NCBI GenBank assembly: GCA_035604595.1
Contig: DATNIE010000008.1
Coordinates: 152,864 to 216,863, forward strand
Direction: 5' to 3'
DNA length: 64,000 bases
Source: CAIKZZ01 sp035604595
GTDB lineage: Bacteria > Pseudomonadota > Gammaproteobacteria > Steroidobacterales > Steroidobacteraceae
The first letter of the stretch is position 1, and each line of letters begins with the position of its first letter. Both the position numbers and the translations under genes were made by a program. The notes beneath the pieces are model-generated. The model saw only the letters and a program-made list of their open reading frames with translations, had not been told where the DNA came from and searched no databases. This document shows positions 58,562-64,000 of the stretch, piece by piece.

Positions 58562-58840
58562 AATCTAGGGGCTTTGGACACGCATCCTGCCCCGGCGCCG
58601 CTTGCAACCGTGCTCCATCCAGGAGCCGACCCCGCGGCCCGCCGACAGTTCCCGGCAACTCCCCGCCGAGCGGGACCGCGTCGCGCTTTTGAGCCCGGGC
58701 TGTGGGTGGACGAGGCCCCGCTGCGCCGAACCGTGATTGGGCTCACGTTCCATTTAACAGTTGGTTGCTATAAAGTTGCTCCGGAATCCTAAAGCGGATC
58801 GGCGACAAGACTAGTTAAGGTCTTGAATCAAAAAGGATTT
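58562..58840 (+). other. Leader between riboswitch and pilM (expression platform and possible internal promoter)
   Basis: No gene. GC-rich until about 58740, then AT-rich. TATAAA at about 58770 with GTTCCA 16 bases upstream is a possible second promoter. CAAGAC (58806-58811) pairs with GTCTTG (58820-58825) in a hairpin just before the AAAAGGA ribosome-binding site of pilM. No classic terminator follows the aptamer directly. Confidence 0.45.
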
Positions 58841-59929
58841 ATGAAGATTTCGTTGCCGCAACTGTCCTTCTCACTGGGGCAGAAGAATAGGCCGTTGATC
58901 GGCCTGGACGTCACGACGTCCTCGATCAAGCTGATCGAACTGGCGATGACAGGCGACCAATACCGCGTCGAGGCCTACGCGGCCGAGCCGACGCCGCACA
59001 GCGCCATCAACGAAAAAGCGATCGTCGACGCCGAAGCCGTTGGCGAGGCGATCAAGCGCGCGGTCAAGCGCAGCGGCGCGCGCAGCAAGGAAGTCGCGGT
59101 CGCAATATCCGGCGACGCCGCGATCACCAAGGTCATCCAGATGCCGCGCTCGCTCTCGCAGCGCGACCTCGAAGCGCAGGTCGAGCTGCAGGCCGACCAG
59201 TACATTCCGTTTCCGATGGACGAGGTCAGCTACGACTTCGAGGTGATGGGCCCGTCGGAGAAAGACCCCGAGATGCGCGATGTGCTGCTCGTCGCGACGC
59301 GCACCGAGAACGTGGAGCAGCGCCAGGCTGCGGTCAAGGCGGCCGGCCTGTCGGCGCGGATCGTCGACGTCGAAGCCTTCGCGCTCGAGAATGCCTGCCG
59401 GCTGCTCACGCACCAGATGATCGACGGCGGCCAGGGGCGAACGATCGCGGTCGTCGACTTCGGCGCCAGCACCACCACTTTCAGCGTCCTCAAGAATCTG
59501 CGGGTCATCTACACGCGCGACTTCGCCTTCGGCGGCCAACAGCTGACCGAGGAGATCATGCGGACCTACGGGCTGTCGATGGAGGAGGCCGGCCGGGCCA
59601 AGAAGGAAGGCGGATTGCCGTCCAATTTCCAGCCGGAAGTGCTGGACCCGTTCATCGACGACATGACCCAGCAGGTGAGCCGCAGCCTCCAGTTCTACCT
59701 CGCCTCCGGTGGCGGGCGCGAGCAGCCAGAGCAGATCCTGACCTGCGGCGGCTGCGCCAACATCGCCGGCGTCGCCGACGTGATCGCAAGCCGGGTTGGT
59801 ATTCCGGCTGAACGCGGCGATCCGCTCGGCCAGATGAAACTGTCCTCGAAGGCGAAGGCGCAGGGCGTGAAGCGGGACTCGACTGCGCTGCTCACTGCCT
59901 GCGGTCTGGCCCTGCGGAGTTTCGACTGA
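58841..59929 (+). CDS. pilM: Type IV pilus inner-membrane assembly protein PilM
   Basis: A 362-residue actin-like cytoplasmic ATPase that scaffolds PilN at the inner membrane. PLIGLDVTTSSIKLIEL (phosphate loop 1), EVAVAISGDAAITKVIQMP, ELQADQYIPFPMDEVSYDF and VVDFGASTTTFSVL are characteristic. ATG 58841 has AAAAGGA immediately upstream and is chosen over the TTG at 58823. It overlaps pilN by one base. First gene of pilMNOPQ and the apparent target of the upstream c-di-GMP riboswitch. Confidence 0.97.
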   Translation: MKISLPQLSFSLGQKNRPLIGLDVTTSSIKLIELAMTGDQYRVEAYAAEPTPHSAINEKAIVDAEAVGEAIKRAVKRSGARSKEVAVAISGDAAITKVIQMPRSLSQRDLEAQVELQADQYIPFPMDEVSYDFEVMGPSEKDPEMRDVLLVATRTENVEQRQAAVKAAGLSARIVDVEAFALENACRLLTHQMIDGGQGRTIAVVDFGASTTTFSVLKNLRVIYTRDFAFGGQQLTEEIMRTYGLSMEEAGRAKKEGGLPSNFQPEVLDPFIDDMTQQVSRSLQFYLASGGGREQPEQILTCGGCANIAGVADVIASRVGIPAERGDPLGQMKLSSKAKAQGVKRDSTALLTACGLALRSFD

Positions 59930-60531
59930 TGCCGCAAATCAACCTACTGCCGTGGCGGCAACTGCAGCGCGCTCGGCGTCAGAAAGAGTTCGGGATCGCG
60001 GCATTTGGCGCGCTGCTGGCAGCGGCGGCGGTCACGCTGTTCACGAGCTGGGGCATCAGCGCCGCGATCGATCGGCAGCACGAGCGCAACGAGCTGCTGA
60101 AGAGAGAAACAGCGGAACTCGACAAACAGATCACCGAGATCCTCGGCCTCGAGGCGCAGAAGCAGCGCATGCGCTCGCGCATGGACATCGTCGAGCGCCT
60201 GCAGCGCAGTCGCCCGGAAGTCGTCCACGTGTTCGACCAGCTGGTGCGGACGCTGCCGGACGGCGTGTACCTGACGTCCGTCAAGCAGACCGACAAGAAG
60301 CTCGAACTCAAGGGAGTGGCGCAGTCGTCGACCCGCGTGTCGACGTTCATGCGAAACATCGAGAGCTCACCGTGGCTGACCGATCCGCAGCTGCAGGTCG
60401 TCGAGACCATGCGGCAGGGCGGGAGCGGATCGGAGTTCACGCTGTTCGCGACCCAGAAGAGCACCGAACCTGCCGACGATGAACAGAAGCCGCGGCGCGC
60501 CGGGCGTCCGGCGGGGGCAGCTGGCACATGA
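59929..60531 (+). CDS. pilN: Type IV pilus assembly protein PilN
   Basis: A 200-residue bitopic protein. The N-terminal INLLPWRQLQRARRQKEF is the conserved peptide that docks into PilM; a membrane helix follows (about residues 22-44), then a coiled coil and a periplasmic ferredoxin-like domain (LPDGVYLTSVKQTDKKLELKG). The tail after residue 185 is Pro/Arg-rich. It pairs with PilO. Overlaps pilM by one base and pilO by four. Confidence 0.96.
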   Translation: MPQINLLPWRQLQRARRQKEFGIAAFGALLAAAAVTLFTSWGISAAIDRQHERNELLKRETAELDKQITEILGLEAQKQRMRSRMDIVERLQRSRPEVVHVFDQLVRTLPDGVYLTSVKQTDKKLELKGVAQSSTRVSTFMRNIESSPWLTDPQLQVVETMRQGGSGSEFTLFATQKSTEPADDEQKPRRAGRPAGAAGT

Positions 60532-61193
60532 ACTTCATCGAAGACCTGCGCGGCCTCGATCCTAAAGACGTCGGTCGCTGGCCGTTCCTGTACCGGGCGC
60601 TGACGATCGGCCTGCTATTCGTGGTGCTCACGGGGGCACTCATCTATTTCATTCCGATCCGCACCCAGATGCCGGATCTCGACCGCGCCCGCAGTGACGA
60701 GGCGTCGTTGATGCAGACCTTCGATGATAAGCAACGCAAAGCCGCCAACATCGACGCCTACAAGGCCCAGCTCAAGGAAATGGAGCGCTCGTTCGGGGCG
60801 ATGCTGCGCCAGCTCCCGGGCCGCACCGAGGTGCCGAGCCTGCTGGTCGACATCTCGCAGACCGGGCTCGCAGCCGGGCTGCAGGAGAAGCTGTTCCAGC
60901 CGGCGCCGGAGGTGAAAAAGGACTTCTACGCCGAACTGCCGATCAAGATCCGGCTCAGCGGTTCCTACCACGAGTTCGGCACCTTCGTGAGCGGCATCGC
61001 GGCGCTGCCCCGCATCGTGACGCTGCACGACATCGCGATCGTCCCGGAGGGCAGGGATAGCGGGCCCGACCGGCTGACTCTCGACGTCACGGCGAAGACC
61101 TACCGCTACCTCGAGGATGCCGAGACCGCGCCTGCCGACAAGGGCAAGCCTGCCGCCCCTGCTGCGCCAGCCGCGGGCGGAGGGAATGGCTGA
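60528..61193 (+). CDS. pilO: Type IV pilus assembly protein PilO
   Basis: A 221-residue bitopic protein: short cytoplasmic N-terminus, one membrane helix (about residues 23-43, ALTIGLLFVVLTGALIYFIPI), coiled coil, then the ferredoxin-like domain (LRQLPGRTEVPSLLVDISQTGLAAGL, IRLSGSYHEFGTFVSGIAALPRIVTL). The alanine-rich tail is low-complexity. PilO forms heterodimers with PilN in the alignment complex. Overlaps pilP by one base. Confidence 0.96.
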   Translation: MNFIEDLRGLDPKDVGRWPFLYRALTIGLLFVVLTGALIYFIPIRTQMPDLDRARSDEASLMQTFDDKQRKAANIDAYKAQLKEMERSFGAMLRQLPGRTEVPSLLVDISQTGLAAGLQEKLFQPAPEVKKDFYAELPIKIRLSGSYHEFGTFVSGIAALPRIVTLHDIAIVPEGRDSGPDRLTLDVTAKTYRYLEDAETAPADKGKPAAPAAPAAGGGNG

Positions 61194-61717
61194 TGTCGCG
61201 CCGTACCAGTCCGGTCCTCCCCGCGGCGCTCGTCGCCGTGCTCCTGGTCCCGCTCGCCGGCTGCGGCGGCGGCACGACCGACCTGCAGCACCAGCTCGAC
61301 CAGATGAAGCAACGCCCCGGTGGCCGCATCGAGCCGATTCCGGCGATCAAGCCCTACGAGTCGTTCGTCTACGACCCGAGCCAGCTGCGGTCGCCGTTCC
61401 AGCCGAGCGTGCCTACCGTCGCGCCGGGCGCCGGCGGCGTCCGTCCGGACGTGCACCGCAACCGCGAATTCCTGGAACGGTTCTCGCTCGACACGCTGAA
61501 AATGGTCGGGACGCTGCGTCAGGGCGGCCGGACCTATGGATTGCTGCAGACCAAGGACGGCCTGATTCACCGGGTCGTGCCGGGGAATTACGTCGGCCAG
61601 AACGACGGCCGGATCACCACCGTCGCCGATTCCAAGATCGCCGTCGTCGAAATCGTGCCGGACGGGCTGGGTGGCTATATGGAGCGCCAGGCCTCCATCT
61701 CGCTTGCGGCTAACTGA
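61193..61717 (+). CDS. pilP: Type IV pilus assembly lipoprotein PilP
   Basis: A 174-residue lipoprotein. Signal peptide with lipobox LVPLAGC (Cys at about residue 23), an extended region carrying PYESFVYDPSQLRSPFQPS that contacts PilNO, and a C-terminal beta domain (LKMVGTLRQGGRTYGLLQTKDGLIHRVVPGNYVGQNDGRI) that binds the secretin PilQ. Standard length. pilQ follows after about 20 bases. Confidence 0.96.
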   Translation: MSRRTSPVLPAALVAVLLVPLAGCGGGTTDLQHQLDQMKQRPGGRIEPIPAIKPYESFVYDPSQLRSPFQPSVPTVAPGAGGVRPDVHRNREFLERFSLDTLKMVGTLRQGGRTYGLLQTKDGLIHRVVPGNYVGQNDGRITTVADSKIAVVEIVPDGLGGYMERQASISLAAN

Positions 61718-61738
61718 TTGCTACCGGGAGTAGTGGGA

Positions 61739-63934
61739 ATGAAAGCCAATTTCGGGCCTGTTACCGCCGCGCCACGCGCCAAGAGCGCGGGTCTTGGCTT
61801 CGCAGCGCTCGCGCTTTTCCTCGGACTCGTGCCGGTCGGCGCGAGCTTCGCGCAAACGGCGGCCAACCGGCTCGAGTCGGTGGAGGTCACCACGCTCGCG
61901 GGCCAGCAGGTCCAGCTCAGGTTCCACACCTCCGGTCCGGCACCGCAGCCGCTGGCATTTACGATCGACAAGCCGGCACGCATATCGCTCGACCTGCCAG
62001 GCGTGACGCTGGCGCTCCCGAACCGCCGCATCGACGTCAAGTCCGGCGGTGTCGACAGCGTGGTCGCCGGCGAGGGCAGCGGCCGCACGCGGCTCGTGCT
62101 CAACATGGATGCGCTCGTGCCGTATGACACGCGCGTCGAGGGCAACGTGATTACCGTCACCGTCGGCCAGAAGCGCGAGGGCGGTACGGTTGCCAGCGCC
62201 CCGGCCGCCGCGGAGTCCGCCGCGGCCGGTGGGCGCAAGGTCGAGAGCATCGACTTCCGGCGCGCGCCCGACGGCACCGGACGCGTGATCGTTGCACTCA
62301 GCGACCCGCGCACGCCGGTCAACCTGCGTCAGGAAGGCCAGCAGGTCATCGTCGATTTCGTCGGCGCGCAGATCAGCCAGGACCTGGTGAAGCGCTACGA
62401 CGTCGCGGACTTCGCGACGCCGGTGAGCTACGTCGATGCGCTGCGCGCCGATGGCAGCCCGCGACTCGTCGTCAATTCCCACGGCGAGTTCGAGCAGGTG
62501 GCCTACCAGACCGACAATCAGTACGTGGTCGAGATCCGCGCCGCGACCCCCGCCAAGGGCAGGTTCGCGGAGGAGAAGAAGGAATACTCCGGTGAGCGCC
62601 TGACGCTCAACTTCCAGGACATCGACGTGCGCGCCGTGCTGCAACTGCTGGCGGACACCAGCGGCCAGAACATCGTCGTCAGCGACACGGTGCAGGGCAG
62701 CGTCACGCTGCGGCTGCAGAACGTGCCCTGGGACCAGGCGCTCGACATCGTGATGCGCACCAAGGGCCTCGCGATGCGCCGCCACGACAACGTGATCATC
62801 GTCGGGCCCGCCGACGAGCTCGCCAACCGCGAGAAGGCGGAACTGCAGGCCCGCAAAGAAGTGGAGGAACTCGCGCCGCTGCGGACCGAGTACCTGCAGG
62901 TCAACTACGCCAAGGCGATAGACCTGGCGGTGCTGATCAAGGGCAAGGCCGGCAACGCGCTGATCTCCGCGCGCGGCAGCGTCGCGATCGACGATCGCAC
63001 CAATACGCTCTTGCTTCAGGACACGACCGACCGCCTCGCCGACATCCGCCGGCTGGTCACGACGCTCGACATCCCGGTCCGCCAGGTGCTGATCGAGAGC
63101 CGCATCGTGATCGTCAACGACGACTTCACCCGCCAGCTCGGCGCGATGCTCGGAGTGACCGGCGCGCGCTCCACCGGCAACAACGGACTGGTCGCGATTT
63201 CAGGCGACGCCTCCTCGACCAACACGATCGTGACGTCCGCGCTCACCAACCTGCAGTCCGGGACCGGCTCGCCGTTCCCGGTGACGATACCGACCGGAGC
63301 GGGCACTACTCCCACCAGCCCCGCGAACTATCTCGACCGTTACAACGTCAACCTGCCGGTCACGAACCCGGCGGGCTCGATCGCGCTGTCGGTGCTGAAC
63401 GGCAACTATCTCGTCGATCTCGAGCTCTCAGCCGCGCAGGCCGAAGGCCGCGGCGAGATCGTGTCGTCACCGCGCCTGATCACCTCGAACCAGAAGGAAG
63501 CATCGATCCTGCAGGGCCTCGAGATCCCCTACCAGGAATCGGCCGGGTCCGGCGCCACGACCACGCAGTTCAAGAACGCGGTGCTGTCCCTGAAGGTCAA
63601 GCCGCAGATTACGCCGGACAACCGCGTGATCCTCGACCTCACCGTCTCGGACGACAGCATCGGCCAGCTGGTGCAGAGCGCCACCGGCGGCCAGGTGCCG
63701 GCCATCGACACGCGCGCGATCACGACCCAGGTGCTGGTCAATGACGGCCAGACGGTCGTGCTCGGCGGCATCCTGCAAACGACGCGGAGCGTTAACGAGA
63801 CCAAGGTGCCGCTGCTCGGGGACATCCCGCTGCTCGGCTATCTGTTTAAGACCACGACGAGGACGAACAACAAGGACGAACTCCTGATCTTCGTCACGCC
63901 GAAGATCCTGCGCGAGGGAAGTAATCTGTACTGA
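61739..63934 (+). CDS. pilQ: Type IV pilus secretin PilQ
   Basis: A 731-residue outer-membrane secretin. A signal peptide ends near ASFAQTA; two AMIN domains that bind peptidoglycan follow (about residues 40-130 and 155-240), then the STN/N0 domain (LTLNFQDIDVRAVLQLLADTSGQNIVVSD), an N1 domain (TEYLQVNYAKAIDLAVLI), and the pore-forming secretin domain (VLIESRIVIVNDDFTRQLGAMLGV to TPKILRE). ATG 61739 follows GGGAG and fits the signal peptide better than TTG 61718. Last pil gene in the operon. Confidence 0.96.
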   Translation: MKANFGPVTAAPRAKSAGLGFAALALFLGLVPVGASFAQTAANRLESVEVTTLAGQQVQLRFHTSGPAPQPLAFTIDKPARISLDLPGVTLALPNRRIDVKSGGVDSVVAGEGSGRTRLVLNMDALVPYDTRVEGNVITVTVGQKREGGTVASAPAAAESAAAGGRKVESIDFRRAPDGTGRVIVALSDPRTPVNLRQEGQQVIVDFVGAQISQDLVKRYDVADFATPVSYVDALRADGSPRLVVNSHGEFEQVAYQTDNQYVVEIRAATPAKGRFAEEKKEYSGERLTLNFQDIDVRAVLQLLADTSGQNIVVSDTVQGSVTLRLQNVPWDQALDIVMRTKGLAMRRHDNVIIVGPADELANREKAELQARKEVEELAPLRTEYLQVNYAKAIDLAVLIKGKAGNALISARGSVAIDDRTNTLLLQDTTDRLADIRRLVTTLDIPVRQVLIESRIVIVNDDFTRQLGAMLGVTGARSTGNNGLVAISGDASSTNTIVTSALTNLQSGTGSPFPVTIPTGAGTTPTSPANYLDRYNVNLPVTNPAGSIALSVLNGNYLVDLELSAAQAEGRGEIVSSPRLITSNQKEASILQGLEIPYQESAGSGATTTQFKNAVLSLKVKPQITPDNRVILDLTVSDDSIGQLVQSATGGQVPAIDTRAITTQVLVNDGQTVVLGGILQTTRSVNETKVPLLGDIPLLGYLFKTTTRTNNKDELLIFVTPKILREGSNLY

Positions 63935-63977
63935 CGCTCTGCGGGGAGGCGGCAGCTGACAACGATTGGGAGGACGG

Positions 63978-64000
63978 ATGAAGATTCTCAAGTTTCTAGG
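63978..64000 (+). CDS. Start of a gene cut by the window end
   Basis: An ATG with GGGAGG five bases upstream lies 43 bases after pilQ and opens MKILKFLG before the window ends. The good ribosome-binding site makes it a probable gene. Shikimate kinase (aroK) often follows pilQ, but seven codons cannot identify it. Confidence 0.4.

Noticed and set aside
58735..58790. Sigma54 promoter before pilM (TTGG...TTGCT)
   Set aside because: The GG and GC elements are about 15 bases apart instead of the required 12.
1..64000. tRNA genes, CRISPR arrays, insertion sequences
   Set aside because: No cloverleaf with a T-loop, no regularly spaced repeats and no transposase motif were found by eye; a tRNAscan-SE or CRISPR-finder run would settle it.

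Overview
The window is GC-rich chromosomal DNA from a free-living, aerobic proteobacterium, most probably a gammaproteobacterium. The evidence is synteny. The block yicC-gmk / rpoZ-spoT-ridA-recG, the block rph-rdgB-hemW, and a class A penicillin-binding protein divergent from pilMNOPQ are all typical gammaproteobacterial arrangements. Nothing looks like a plasmid, prophage, CRISPR array or insertion sequence, and no tRNA or rRNA gene was recognised. Genus cannot be named from sequence reading alone.

Layout. 1-11 kb is amino-acid and small-acid catabolism: the end of a PduL phosphotransacylase, a HIT hydrolase, an Lrp regulator, a tightly overlapped ornithine cyclodeaminase-ctlX-ddaH operon that could turn methylarginine or citrulline into proline, then a second Lrp regulator divergent from a lysine/aminoadipate-semialdehyde pair, an MFS carrier and an aminotransferase. 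11-12 kb holds three small YqjD/YqjE/YqjK-like envelope proteins. 12-19.4 kb (minus strand) holds ctaA-ctaB (heme A synthesis) and an NAD-linked molybdenum formate dehydrogenase fdsGBAD. 19.5-27 kb has a YgeA-like racemase, a coxMNOP-like oxidase operon whose subunit II carries two cytochrome c domains, and a convergent second subunit II gene. 27-32 kb is bioBFCD and ubiA. 32-37.4 kb is recG, ridA, spoT, rpoZ. 37.8-43.7 kb is a three-gene heavy-metal RND efflux operon lying exactly between rpoZ and gmk. 43.7-48.7 kb is gmk, yicC, a PP2C phosphatase, rph, rdgB and hemW. 48.7-49.1 kb is an AT-rich, DnaA-box-rich intergenic region. 49.1-55.7 kb holds rpmE, gltA, prpE, an EamA carrier, an ECHDC3-type crotonase and a conserved hypothetical gene. 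55.8-64 kb is a PBP1A gene divergent from pilMNOPQ, with a cyclic-di-GMP-I (GEMM-I) riboswitch between them.

How it fits together. Formate dehydrogenase feeds NADH to respiration; ctaA/ctaB make heme A for the aa3/caa3-type oxidase encoded nearby; the amino-acid operons and prpE/gltA feed carbon to the TCA cycle. The most striking regulatory element is the c-di-GMP aptamer in the leader of the type IV pilus assembly operon. It has a well-spaced sigma70-type promoter whose -10 sits immediately before the aptamer. Other points for follow-up are the candidate BirA operator before bioB, the possible origin-like DnaA-box cluster before rpmE, and two enzymes (racemase, crotonase) with substituted catalytic residues.
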